Part shown: piece after piece, positions 1-8,854 of the stretch | How positions within the stretch are numbered: the stretch's first letter is position 1 | Layout of the letters: every line of letters begins with the position of its first letter | Assembly: GCF_014324365.1 (NCBI RefSeq) | Contig: NZ_QEIG01000007.1 | Location: forward strand, 62,001-126,000 | Reading direction: 5' to 3' | Origin: Algoriphagus sp. AK58 | Lineage (GTDB): Bacteria > Bacteroidota > Bacteroidia > Cytophagales > Cyclobacteriaceae | DNA: 64,000 nucleotides | Translations under genes and position numbers: made by a program | Notes under the pieces: generated by a model | Databases searched by the model: none | Told to the model about the DNA's origin: nothing | Seen by the model: only the letters and a program-made list of their open reading frames with translations

Positions 1-1
1 C

Positions 2-1267
2 CGTTTGGAAGGCAGTTTTCTTTTCGGTCTTTTTGATTACGAAGAAGGGCCTTGGATTACTTGGGATAGTTTGGAGGTTTCAGGAGACACCAAGACCCAA
101 AGAAGATACCTTCAGCAATTCTCAGGACTTGTCCCAGGAGCCTCGTTTTCCCAAACAGCCTTGGAAAAATCCATCCAGAAGATTCGGAGGTCTCCTTACT
201 TTTCTTTGGCTTCTGTACCACAGCTAAATTTTCAAACTAAAAATGCAAAGCCGTCTTTCGAGCTGAAGGATCGAAAAATCAATGTGTTTGATGGAATTAT
301 AGGGCTGATTCCCAATCAAAATCAACCCGGGACCATGTTAATTACCGGAGAGCTTAATTTGGCCTTATACCATTTGGGAGGTAAAGGGCGAGATTTCTCA
401 GTGCAATGGCAAAGACTCAACATTCAGTCTCAAACACTGGAGATTAACGCGAAAGAATCTTTTCTATTCAGATCCCCTCTTGACCTCCAACTGGATTTTT
501 CACTGTTGAAACAAGACAGTTCTTTCGTCAATCGAACCTTCCAGGTGGATTTCGGATATCGGCTTTCAGATACTGGGTATTTAAGATTCTTCAACCGAAG
601 ACAATCCGGGGATTTGATTGGGAATAGTGATCAGACTGCCTCTCTGCCTCCGGCATTAGATTACCGATGGAACCAATATGGCCTCGGCGTGATGTTCGAT
701 TGGTTGGATGATCCTGTCTTTGCCCGGAAAGGAGTTAAGATCATTTCAGAGTTTTCACTTGGAAATAAGCGAATTGTAGAAAACACCTCCATTCCTGAAG
801 AATTGTATCAAGGTTTGGAATTGGCCTCTCCCCAATATCAGGGATCGCTGAGTGTAGAAAAGCATTTGTATGTAAAGCCATTCTGGGGAATGTGGCTTCG
901 GGGCTATGGATCTTTCATGAAAAATGAAAACCTGTTTCTGAATGAATTTTTCCGATTTGGCGGTTTGAAAACAATCCGTGGGTTCAATGAAAAATTTTTT
1001 TTTGCTGACAGGTATGCTTTTCTAAATCTGGAGCAGCGTTTTTATGTGGGTCAGAATTCTTATCTCATGGTTTTTGGAGATTTGGGAGTGTTGCAAAATC
1101 CCTACTTTTCCCCGAAAATAGACCGTCCTGCTTCTTTTGGAATGGGGCTTAATTTGGACACTGACGGAGGATTGTTCAGTTTTGTATTCGGCTTGGGGCA
1201 GTCAAATGCCCAGCCTTTGTCATTTTCCTATTCCAGAATTCATTTTGGGTATTTGGCTAGGTTCTAG
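2..1267 (+). CDS. Omp85/BamA-TamA-like outer membrane barrel protein, 5' end outside the window
   Basis: The reading frame is open to the left edge, so the start lies upstream; a TTG at 5 is unlikely to be the true start. The first ~70 visible residues look like the last POTRA repeat (LEVSGDTKT...SPYFS). The rest is rich in alternating aromatic beta strands and ends in a terminal Phe (GYLARF), as outer membrane barrels do. The IRGF tetrapeptide near residue 328 matches the conserved loop-6 VRGF/Y motif of Omp85 proteins. It probably inserts or exports outer membrane proteins; the exact paralogue (BamA, TamA or a Bacteroidota-specific one) cannot be decided from the fragment. The next gene begins 5 bp downstream. 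Confidence 0.8.
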   Translation, partial: RLEGSFLFGLFDYEEGPWITWDSLEVSGDTKTQRRYLQQFSGLVPGASFSQTALEKSIQKIRRSPYFSLASVPQLNFQTKNAKPSFELKDRKINVFDGIIGLIPNQNQPGTMLITGELNLALYHLGGKGRDFSVQWQRLNIQSQTLEINAKESFLFRSPLDLQLDFSLLKQDSSFVNRTFQVDFGYRLSDTGYLRFFNRRQSGDLIGNSDQTASLPPALDYRWNQYGLGVMFDWLDDPVFARKGVKIISEFSLGNKRIVENTSIPEELYQGLELASPQYQGSLSVEKHLYVKPFWGMWLRGYGSFMKNENLFLNEFFRFGGLKTIRGFNEKFFFADRYAFLNLEQRFYVGQNSYLMVFGDLGVLQNPYFSPKIDRPASFGMGLNLDTDGGLFSFVFGLGQSNAQPLSFSYSRIHFGYLARF

Positions 1268-1272
1268 ATTGG

Positions 1273-2400
1273 ATGTTTGCTGAGATGTTAAGGTTGATTT
1301 TAATTTTCTTTTTTCTGACCGCTGCTACTTTGGGATATTCCCAAGTCTTGGAGAATTATGACCAAGAGTGGACCACTTCGGAAACGAAGTCTTTTGCGAG
1401 CAGAAAAGAACAGTATAATCTAAATCTAAACATTGCCACTTTTCCCGAATCCTCGGTAAGGTTTGAGATTCCCGCTCAATCCACCATTTTCTTGGAGGGA
1501 AAACTTTGGAGGCTGTTCCAGAAGGATACGATTTTTTCTGTTCCGTTAGCAGACCTCAAGCATGAGTTTGGTAAAGACACCGTGGAAGTAACTCTAGTTA
1601 ATGATCAAATCAGATCCCGAAGCTTGCCTTTAAAAATTACCAAGGTAATGAATGCTGGCAGGGAGGATATCAGCTCTGTGGTCAAAGCCTCCCAAAGTGG
1701 TGAAGTTTCCAGATTTATTCCACAGCCCATTGAGGATTTTTATTTTACCTCTTTGGTGGGGATTTTATTTCTTCTCGCGATATACAGAATGGCTTATCCG
1801 TATTTGCTCGGGGTATTGTTACAGCCTTTGGCAGTGATCAACGCAGAAGATTTTTCTGAGAGTGGGAGTTTACAAAAGTTCTTTTCATTTGACATACTCT
1901 TCTATCTGCTTATCGTAGGTATGATGATTTCTCAGATTGCAGTGACTGGAATACTTATTTTCAGAAGGGATTGGCTGGAGGGATGGATAGGTTGGGAGTA
2001 TTCCTCTTTGATTTTACTTTGGCTGGCAGGTGCATTTTTGATTTTGGTATTGACCATACTAAAATTTATTGCGATTCGGATTATCAGCTACCTGTTTGAC
2101 CTTGGGAAATCCGAATTTGCTCATTTTTTCTATCTATTAAGGCTCATTGTTTTTGGATTTTCAATTATGATATTGGTAGGATCCTATTTCGTTGTCAACA
2201 ATTTTTCAGGACTTACTACTGTTTTTGAAGGAATGGTTTCCGGTTTCTTCTGGTTTTATGTGATAGGTGTGTCAGGACTCTTTTTGATCATGGTGAATCG
2301 GTTGAGTTTTAAGAAATACCATTTATTTACTTACCTTTGCATTGCTGAAATGGTACCTTTTTTAATCCTCTCCAAATGGATAATGGTGCTAGTTCAATGA
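1273..2400 (+). CDS. DUF4271 family membrane protein
   Basis: A 375-residue protein with an N-terminal hydrophobic stretch that may be a signal peptide (ending near GYSQ), a soluble part of about 130 residues, and then six or so hydrophobic helices from about residue 155 to the C-terminus. Its place directly upstream of hemD, porP/sprF and gldKLMN is the usual setting of DUF4271 proteins in Bacteroidota. It begins 5 bp after the barrel gene, so it is probably co-transcribed. The function is unknown; the location suggests an inner membrane protein related to the envelope or type IX secretion. An ATG at 1285 is an alternative start. Confidence 0.75.
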   Translation: MFAEMLRLILIFFFLTAATLGYSQVLENYDQEWTTSETKSFASRKEQYNLNLNIATFPESSVRFEIPAQSTIFLEGKLWRLFQKDTIFSVPLADLKHEFGKDTVEVTLVNDQIRSRSLPLKITKVMNAGREDISSVVKASQSGEVSRFIPQPIEDFYFTSLVGILFLLAIYRMAYPYLLGVLLQPLAVINAEDFSESGSLQKFFSFDILFYLLIVGMMISQIAVTGILIFRRDWLEGWIGWEYSSLILLWLAGAFLILVLTILKFIAIRIISYLFDLGKSEFAHFFYLLRLIVFGFSIMILVGSYFVVNNFSGLTTVFEGMVSGFFWFYVIGVSGLFLIMVNRLSFKKYHLFTYLCIAEMVPFLILSKWIMVLVQ

Positions 2401-2434
2401 TGTTTTGAACCCACTAATTAAAGGAAAGACTAGC

Positions 2435-3208
2435 ATGAGTGCAGCTCCAAAAGATCGCTTTAAGCCAGTAAAAAGTATCCTAGTTTCCCAACCCAAACCA
2501 ACAGACGCGAATTCCCCCTATCTGCAGCTTGCAGAAAAGTATAAATTGAAGATAGATTTCAGGCAATTTATCAAAGTTGAGCCTGTGCCGCCAAAGGAGT
2601 TTAGAAAGCAAAAAATAGACATCCTAAAGCACACAGCCATCATTTTTACCAGCAGAAATGCTATTGATCACTTTTTCGCGATCTGTAAAGAATTCAAAAT
2701 AGAAATGCCCGCTGAGATGAAATATTTCTGTATTTCTGATCAGACTGCGCATTATCTCCAGAAATATATTGTAATAAGGAAACGCAAGCTATTTGTAGGC
2801 CAAAAAACGGCTGAAGATTTGTTCGACTACTTCAAAAAACATAAAAACGAGAAGTATCTTTTTCCTTGTTCGGATATTCGTAAGGATGATATTCCTGGAT
2901 ATTTTGAAAAACACGGTATTTCTTTCACGGAGGCCATTATTTATCACACTGTAGCTGCTGATCTTTCAGATTTGGCAGATGTGAAATATGACATACTTGC
3001 TTTCTTTAGTCCTTCTGGTATCAAATCGTTGAAACAGAATTTCCCTGATTTTGTACAAGGTAATACGCGGATTGCTGCATTTGGCCCGACCACAGCCCAA
3101 GCAGTCCGAGATATGGGCCTTATTTTGGATATAGAAGCGCCCATGCCCAATGCTCCAAGTATGACCGGTGCACTGGAGCTTTATATCAAAAAAGCCAATA
3201 ATTTGTAA
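2435..3208 (+). CDS. hemD: Uroporphyrinogen-III synthase family protein (HemD)
   Basis: HemD cyclises hydroxymethylbilane to uroporphyrinogen III, the precursor of heme and siroheme, in the cytoplasm. The 257-residue product (MSAAPKDRF...) has the two-lobed HemD pattern: an N-lobe with KSILVSQPKP and TAIIFTSRNAIDHFF, and a C-lobe with YDILAFFSPSGIKSL and IAAFGPTTAQAV, where the SPSG segment and the Gly-Pro-Thr turn are characteristic. The ATG at 2435 is preferred over an in-frame TTG at 2405 because an AAGGAAAG stretch lies just upstream of it. It follows the DUF4271 gene and leads into the type IX genes. Its product feeds the siroheme enzymes encoded at 46950-48560. Confidence 0.85.
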   Translation: MSAAPKDRFKPVKSILVSQPKPTDANSPYLQLAEKYKLKIDFRQFIKVEPVPPKEFRKQKIDILKHTAIIFTSRNAIDHFFAICKEFKIEMPAEMKYFCISDQTAHYLQKYIVIRKRKLFVGQKTAEDLFDYFKKHKNEKYLFPCSDIRKDDIPGYFEKHGISFTEAIIYHTVAADLSDLADVKYDILAFFSPSGIKSLKQNFPDFVQGNTRIAAFGPTTAQAVRDMGLILDIEAPMPNAPSMTGALELYIKKANNL

Positions 3209-3258
3209 TTCTTAGAATCATTTTCTGTGGTTTTTCAGTTTAAATTCCTACACTAGTT

Positions 3259-3266
3259 TAAATTTG
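3259..3266 (+). promoter_or_regulatory. Candidate -7 element for porP/sprF
   Basis: TAAATTTG fits the Bacteroidota -7 consensus TAnnTTTG and lies 16 bp before the porP start. No clear -33 TTTG is seen at the right distance, so this is only a candidate. Confidence 0.35.
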
Positions 3267-3282
3267 ATCAGACCATAGCCAA

Positions 3283-4263
3283 ATGACTAATAGAAGCCCC
3301 TTGGATATTTTTTTCAAACTTACACTGACATTGACTTTGCTTTTTGCTTCAGGGATGGTTTTTGCCCAGCAGGATGCACAGTTTACCCAATACATGTACA
3401 ATGGAATGTTTTATAATCCAGCCATGGCTGGGAAAGAAGGAGGCTATCGTTTTTCTGCCCTTCATCGATCTCAATGGCTAAATTATACGACGAGTTCTGG
3501 TACTGGAGGAGCTCCCATTACTCAATTGATCACTGCGCAAGGAAGATTGGATTCCAAGAATGTGGGCTATGGGTTGACCATTGTCAATGACAATATTGGA
3601 GCAACATCTAATTTAGAAATCAATCTTCAGGGCAGTTATCACAAAAAAATTAAGCGTGCAACCCTCAGTATTGGAGGATACGTCGGGATGTTTTCAAGTT
3701 CTCTTGACTATGGAGAGCTTATAGTTGTCAATCCGGAACCGAATCTCCCTCAATCAGGAAAAGAAAATCAAATGGCACTTGATTTTGGAGCAGGGGCCTT
3801 ATTGGACAGGGGGAATTTTTATTTGGGGTTGAGTGCCAAGCACCTAAATCAGCCAACTTTTGACTTTGGGGATGCTTCTTATGAAAACCAGTTGAGAAAC
3901 CATAGTTACTTGCTTTTTGGTTACAGAGTCAGGCCGATAGGTCAATTGAGAATTGAACCAAGTTTCTTATTAAAAGCCGTAGGATTTAATAATTTTTCCT
4001 ATGACTTGAGCGTTATGGCTACTCACCAGAATAGGATTAATGGAGGCCTTGCTTATAGAGGAGAGGAATCGGTATCGCTGATTTTAGGATACAGTTTGCT
4101 AAAAGATAATTCCTTGAAACTGGGGTATGCCTTCGATCTGGTAGTAGGAGGTTTAGAAGCGAAATCTCCTACCTCTCATGAACTGATGCTTCGGTATACA
4201 TTGGTAGATGTAAGTCGAGAAGTAGAAAGAGTGATTCAAAGGACACCGAGATTCAGGTATTAA
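3283..4263 (+). CDS. PorP/SprF family type IX secretion outer membrane protein
   Basis: A 326-residue protein with a signal peptide (cut probably after VFAQ) followed directly by QDAQFTQYMYNGMFYNPAMAG, the hallmark N-terminus of PorP/SprF proteins. The rest is a predicted barrel of short amphipathic strands (YGLTIVNDNIGATS, LFGYRVRP, LGYAFDLVVGGL). PorP/SprF proteins sit in the outer membrane; some help deliver or attach gliding adhesins, and PorP is needed for type IX export in Porphyromonas. Being next to gldKLMN makes this the likely core PorP rather than one of the many cargo-linked paralogues. A gap of 168 bp separates it from gldK. Confidence 0.92.
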   Translation: MTNRSPLDIFFKLTLTLTLLFASGMVFAQQDAQFTQYMYNGMFYNPAMAGKEGGYRFSALHRSQWLNYTTSSGTGGAPITQLITAQGRLDSKNVGYGLTIVNDNIGATSNLEINLQGSYHKKIKRATLSIGGYVGMFSSSLDYGELIVVNPEPNLPQSGKENQMALDFGAGALLDRGNFYLGLSAKHLNQPTFDFGDASYENQLRNHSYLLFGYRVRPIGQLRIEPSFLLKAVGFNNFSYDLSVMATHQNRINGGLAYRGEESVSLILGYSLLKDNSLKLGYAFDLVVGGLEAKSPTSHELMLRYTLVDVSREVERVIQRTPRFRY

Positions 4264-4431
4264 ACCTTTAAGATAGAAGGTTAGGATGGTTAAGGGTCTC
4301 TTCTACGTTTGATTTACAAAAAGGTTTAAAATTGGCAGGTTATTTGCTTTGTTGGCCTTAATTCTGTTAAATTTCGAGTTCTAGATTATTTTAGATTGGG
4401 GAAAAATTTGATGATTTAAAAAACGTCATTT

Positions 4432-5526
4432 ATGTATAAAAAAATGAAACTCCGTTCAGTTCCACTCATTTTGAGCCTCGCAATAATAATATTATTGCCG
4501 GGTTGTGGACTTTTTAATAAGAAGGGTTCGGCCAGTGAAAAGGCAAACAGAAGGGGCGAAGTGACCGGAGTTCCGAAGAGAGCGAGCTGGCAACAGAACC
4601 TTCCTATCGATATGGTTCCTGTGAAGGCTGGTACTTTTTGGATGGGACAATCTGATGAAGATATTGCTTACACTCAGTCTTCCATGAACAAGCAGATCAC
4701 TATCTCTGAATTTTTCATGGATAAATATGAGGTCTCCAACAACAAGTACAGACAATTTTTGGAGGCAGTGAAAAATGGAGAGCTTGCCACAGGTACTCCA
4801 ACGACGCTTAAAGATCCTCCTACTTTAAATTATGATGAATTAAGGCCAGACACCACAGTTTGGTCTACGAGCTTTTCTTACCACTATGGAGATCCACTAA
4901 TGGAGTTTTATTTTGATCATCCGGCTTTCGACAATTATCCGGTTGTTGGGGTTTCCTGGGATCAGGCTAAAAAATATTGTGAATGGAGAACCTACCACCT
5001 TAGGGCAAATGATGAATCTGACTTCGATGTTCCTGCCTTCAGATTACCTACTGAAGCCGAATGGGAATATGCTGCCAAAGGAGGAAAAGATGTCGCAAAA
5101 TACCCATGGGGTGGTCCTTATTTGAAAAATAAGAGAGGATGCTTGATGGCAAACTTTAAGCCCGGAAGAGGTAATTACATTGATGATGGCTTTGCTTACA
5201 CAGCTCCAGTAGATGTTTTCGCCCCTAACGGCTTCGGCCTTTATAATATGTCAGGTAATGTTGCGGAATGGGTGTTGGATGCTTATAAAGCAACGGCTAG
5301 AGTTGATACTTGGGATCTTGATCCAGTATATGATGATCCAAATGAGCCTAGAAAGCTTGTTCGCGGAGGAAGCTGGAAAGATATTGCCCATTATCTAGAA
5401 ACTTCAACAAGAGCCTATGAATATCAGGATGTAGCTCAGGCACATATCGGTTTCCGAACTGCAATGACCTTCATCGGAAGATCCGGCTCTATGGATGTAA
5501 AGTCCTCCAAGAGAACAAGAAGATAA
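4432..5526 (+). CDS. gldK: Gliding motility/type IX secretion lipoprotein GldK (PorK)
   Basis: GldK/PorK forms, with GldN/PorN, the large periplasmic ring of the type IX secretion system. The protein has a lipoprotein signal with lipobox LLPGC (Cys25) and then a formylglycine-generating-enzyme-like fold: MVPVKAGTFWMG near residue 60, FRLPTEAEWEYAAKGG near 205, NVAEWVLD near 280 and LVRGGSWKD near 310. The fold serves a structural role here and no FGE catalytic cysteine pair is evident. At 364 residues it is shorter than Flavobacterium GldK. An ATG at 4444 would also leave a signal peptide. It starts the gldKLMN operon, with gaps of 42, 38 and 27 bp between successive genes. Confidence 0.95.
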   Translation: MYKKMKLRSVPLILSLAIIILLPGCGLFNKKGSASEKANRRGEVTGVPKRASWQQNLPIDMVPVKAGTFWMGQSDEDIAYTQSSMNKQITISEFFMDKYEVSNNKYRQFLEAVKNGELATGTPTTLKDPPTLNYDELRPDTTVWSTSFSYHYGDPLMEFYFDHPAFDNYPVVGVSWDQAKKYCEWRTYHLRANDESDFDVPAFRLPTEAEWEYAAKGGKDVAKYPWGGPYLKNKRGCLMANFKPGRGNYIDDGFAYTAPVDVFAPNGFGLYNMSGNVAEWVLDAYKATARVDTWDLDPVYDDPNEPRKLVRGGSWKDIAHYLETSTRAYEYQDVAQAHIGFRTAMTFIGRSGSMDVKSSKRTRR

Positions 5527-5568
5527 AATCAAAACAAAAACCTTAACCTTAATTCTACAATTACAAAA

Positions 5569-6342
5569 ATGGCTAGCAAAGGCAACTTCTTTTATTCCAG
5601 CGTCATGCCCAAAATCTACGGTATTGGTGCAGCTGTCGTTATTCTTGGTGCAATGTTTAAAATCCTTGATTGGCAAGGTGCAAACCTCATGATCGGTGTA
5701 GGTTTGACAACCGAAGCGATCATTTTCTTCCTTTCTGCATTTGAACCAAGACAAGAAGAAATGGATTGGAGCAAAATCTATCCTGAGCTAGCAGAAGGTG
5801 CCCCTGCTAAGAAGTCCAAAGGCGATGACGTATCTGCCAAATTGGACGATATGCTTTCTAAGGCTAAGATTGGACCTGAATTGATTGAAAGCCTTGGCAA
5901 AGGAATGCAAAACTTGGCTACATCGGCTGAAAAAATGGGTAACTTGGCAGATGCTGCCGTGGCTACCAACGAATATGCAAGTAACGTGAAATCTGCCGCC
6001 AAGACCTTGGCGGATATGAACGTGTCTTATGGCAAAACAGCTGCTGCATTGACAGAGATGTCTTCAGCTTCTCAGGATGCCAAAGCTTACCATACTCAAA
6101 TCCAAACTGTGACTAAGAATCTTTCTGCGCTGAATGCAGTGTATGAAATGGAGCTTCAGGATGCCAATAGTCATGTGAAGACACTAAACAAATTCTACAG
6201 CAGCATGTCCACGGCAATGGCTGGAATCACTGAGGCTGGAAAAGAGACTGAAGCCTTTAAAAATGAATTGGCTAAGTTGAATCAAAATGTAAGCTCTCTT
6301 AACAAAATCTATGGTGGAATGCTTTCTGCCATGAAAGGTTAA
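5569..6342 (+). CDS. gldL: Type IX secretion motor subunit GldL (PorL)
   Basis: GldL and GldM form the proton-driven inner membrane motor of type IX secretion and gliding. The 257-residue protein shows the standard N-terminus (GNFFYSSVMPKIYGIGAAVV), two transmembrane helices at about 16-35 and 39-58 and a long cytoplasmic tail predicted to be helical, rich in Ala, Lys and Asn. A glutamate at position 49 inside the second helix (TTEAIIFF) is at the position of the essential protonatable Glu of Flavobacterium johnsoniae GldL. It lies between gldK and gldM. Confidence 0.97.
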   Translation: MASKGNFFYSSVMPKIYGIGAAVVILGAMFKILDWQGANLMIGVGLTTEAIIFFLSAFEPRQEEMDWSKIYPELAEGAPAKKSKGDDVSAKLDDMLSKAKIGPELIESLGKGMQNLATSAEKMGNLADAAVATNEYASNVKSAAKTLADMNVSYGKTAAALTEMSSASQDAKAYHTQIQTVTKNLSALNAVYEMELQDANSHVKTLNKFYSSMSTAMAGITEAGKETEAFKNELAKLNQNVSSLNKIYGGMLSAMKG

Positions 6343-6380
6343 TCCCAATCTCTCACATCTAGAAAAGAACAAACAGTAAG

Positions 6381-7982
6381 ATGGCAGGAGCTAAAGAGAC
6401 ACCTAGACAGCGGATGATCGGGATGATGTACTTGGTTTTGACGGCCCTATTGGCCCTCCAGGTAAGTAATCAGATCCTCCAAAAGTTCGTCCTTCTCAAT
6501 GACGGGATGGAGCGGACTTCAAGAAACTATATTCTGAAAAATGAATCCACAGTAGGTTCTATCGAATATACCGTGCAGCAACAAGGCAACAATGAGAAAG
6601 ATGTGCCTAAAGTAGCCGCTGCTAAAAAAGTAAGAGAAGCTACCAAAGAAATCTATGATTATTTGGAGCAACTCAAGCAAGATCTCATTGTGCAGTCAAA
6701 TGCTAAAAATGAGGAAGGTAACTTTGTTAATGCCTCCCTTAAAAATACCGAAGTTCCAGGCAATATGTTTGCGAACAATGGAAAGGGAGAAGAAATGAAG
6801 CAGAAGCTCAACGAATATCCTCAAACTATTCAAGGGATTCTTTCAGGTATCGGCATTACCGATTTAACCTTCCGACCAATAGCTAGAGATGCCGCTGAGA
6901 TTGATCTTTTTGCCAATGATAGAGAAGCAAGAAATAAAAGCTTTGTGGCTTTGAACTTTGTGAAATCTCCTGTTGGTGCTGTGATCGCTTTGATTTCTCA
7001 ATACCAGAATGAAGTACTGAATATTGAAAGTGAGTCCTTGACCACAATAGCCAATACTATCGGATCGTTCTATTTCAAAGCTGATATTACAGAAGCAAAG
7101 ATTTCTGCCGTATCTAATGTAGTTGCAGCAGGTACCAAGTTTGAGGGTACCATGTTCATTGCTTCTTCTTCCTCATCTGCTGTCCCTACGATGACCTTGG
7201 ATGGTCGTGCAGTTCCGGTAGACGAAAAGGGCTTTGGTAAAATTGAATTCACTGCTACTCCTGCAGGCCAATACGATGATAAAGGTTTGGCCCGTAAGGT
7301 CCTGAAAGGTGAGATTGTCACCAATGTAGGTGGTGAAGACAAGGTATTACCTGTAGAATATGAATATTTCGTTGCTCAGCCTGTAATCAAAGTATCCTCT
7401 GAAGTTGTTCAGCAGCTTTATGCAGATTGCGCTAATGAATTGATGATTGAAGTACCTGCTCTAGGAAACACTTATTCTCCTGAATTTAATGTTTCCAACG
7501 GTCAGCCTATCAAGGGCAATAGACCTGGACAGGTGACTATCATCCCTGGTGCTTCCGGTAAAGTAACCATCGGTGTAAGCAGCGGTGGTAACAAAATCGG
7601 TGATGTAGCCTTTGATATCAAGCCTGTACCTGCACCTACTATCAGAGCGGTAGGTTCCAATGGTTCAGAACTAGACATGAGCCAAGCTCAACCTATTAAT
7701 GTGTTGAGCGGGATGAAGATTGTGGCTAAACCTGAACCTACTTTTGCCAGAACAATGGCAAAAGATGCAAACTTTGAAGTAACAGGTGGAGAATTGATCC
7801 TGTTGAGAAGTGAAGTTCCAAGAGCAACTGTTCCTATTGGATCAGGTATGAGATCCTTGTTGGAAAGTGCTAGACCTGGTGATGACATCGTGGTTAGGGT
7901 TACACAAGTGACACGTACCAACTTCAGAGGGAATAAGATCAACTCAGAACAAAGAGAAATCCTTCGAATTCCAATTAAATAA
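6381..7982 (+). CDS. gldM: Type IX secretion motor subunit GldM (PorM)
   Basis: GldM has one N-terminal membrane helix in the GldL bundle and a long periplasmic arm that is thought to pass motor torque to the GldK/GldN ring. The 533-residue protein begins AGAKETPRQRMIGMMYLVLT, diagnostic for GldM, with one helix at about 12-29. Arg9 just before the helix corresponds to the conserved arginine thought to interact with the GldL glutamate. The remaining ~500 residues are beta-rich repeats, consistent with the D1-D4 periplasmic domains. The length is close to other GldM proteins. Confidence 0.97.
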   Translation: MAGAKETPRQRMIGMMYLVLTALLALQVSNQILQKFVLLNDGMERTSRNYILKNESTVGSIEYTVQQQGNNEKDVPKVAAAKKVREATKEIYDYLEQLKQDLIVQSNAKNEEGNFVNASLKNTEVPGNMFANNGKGEEMKQKLNEYPQTIQGILSGIGITDLTFRPIARDAAEIDLFANDREARNKSFVALNFVKSPVGAVIALISQYQNEVLNIESESLTTIANTIGSFYFKADITEAKISAVSNVVAAGTKFEGTMFIASSSSSAVPTMTLDGRAVPVDEKGFGKIEFTATPAGQYDDKGLARKVLKGEIVTNVGGEDKVLPVEYEYFVAQPVIKVSSEVVQQLYADCANELMIEVPALGNTYSPEFNVSNGQPIKGNRPGQVTIIPGASGKVTIGVSSGGNKIGDVAFDIKPVPAPTIRAVGSNGSELDMSQAQPINVLSGMKIVAKPEPTFARTMAKDANFEVTGGELILLRSEVPRATVPIGSGMRSLLESARPGDDIVVRVTQVTRTNFRGNKINSEQREILRIPIK

Positions 7983-8009
7983 AAGGGGTTCGATATAAAT
8001 AAACTTCCT

Positions 8010-8822
8010 ATGAAACGATTTGTGCGACACATCTTTTTGGTAATGCTAATTGCCTTCGGAATTAGCGACCTGTCTATTGCACAGGTAGCCACTTCTGTGA
8101 ATCCTTCCGGATTTGGGGATCGTCAATTTGCAATAGACACCGTATTATCTGCCAAGCGGATCCGTGAAGATGATAAGATGTATCAAATCTCGGTTTGGAG
8201 ACGAATAGACTTGAGAGAAAAATATAATCTTTCGCTATACGGTTCAGGTGATAATAAAGCCAATGGAATCGTCAGTCACATCTATAAAGCTGTCGTTGAC
8301 GAAAATGCACTTGAAGTGTTTGCGGATGAAAACTTTACCAAGCCTCTTTCAATTGCTGAGTTCCAAGACAATTACTGGATTTCTGCGAATGGGGATTCCA
8401 TATTTGTAAAGCAGCTGTATTACATCGATTTCAAGGAAGATTTTGTTTTTGACCGTCATCACTCTGATTTGGTTTTTGATATCAAATACATTGAACTGGT
8501 GATGCCTTCTGTTACCAATGCCAATGCAGGTCAGAAGACTATCGCTTACATCCGATATAAGGACTTTGTCAATTACTTCAAAAATCATCCTGAGGCACGC
8601 TGGATCAATTTTCAAAATATATCCAAAAGCTTGACCTATGATGAAGCATTTGAATCAAGGCTCTTCCGATCGGTCGTAAGGAGGTTTACTAATCCTGACG
8701 AAGCGCTTATAGCTGATTTGGTGAAAGCAGACCATCCAAGTCCGGAAATGCAAGCCTACATAGATGCGTTGGCTTTTGAATACAAATTGTTAGAATTCGA
8801 AAATTCCCTTTGGGAATGGTAA
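8010..8822 (+). CDS. gldN: Gliding motility/type IX secretion protein GldN (PorN)
   Basis: GldN/PorN is the periplasmic partner of GldK in the secretion ring. The 270-residue protein carries a signal peptide (cut probably after LSIAQ) and the GldN signatures DDKMYQISVWRRIDLREKYN near residue 53 and FVNYFKNHPEARW near 188. It is the last gene of the gldKLMN operon and is followed at once by a strong hairpin terminator shared with uvrC on the other strand. Confidence 0.96.
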   Translation: MKRFVRHIFLVMLIAFGISDLSIAQVATSVNPSGFGDRQFAIDTVLSAKRIREDDKMYQISVWRRIDLREKYNLSLYGSGDNKANGIVSHIYKAVVDENALEVFADENFTKPLSIAEFQDNYWISANGDSIFVKQLYYIDFKEDFVFDRHHSDLVFDIKYIELVMPSVTNANAGQKTIAYIRYKDFVNYFKNHPEARWINFQNISKSLTYDEAFESRLFRSVVRRFTNPDEALIADLVKADHPSPEMQAYIDALAFEYKLLEFENSLWEW

Positions 8823-8827
8823 AAATA

Positions 8828-8854
8828 AAAGGGGCTTAGGCCCCTTTATTTTTT
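8828..8854. terminator. Bidirectional terminator between gldN and uvrC
   Basis: An 8-bp perfect stem AAAGGGGC/GCCCCTTT (8828-8835 and 8840-8847) with a TTAG loop is followed by a T-rich run on the + strand and, read on the - strand, by a TTTTATTTTT-like run. It overlaps the uvrC stop codon at 8836-8838. It therefore ends gldKLMN and can also serve the convergent uvrC. Confidence 0.85.
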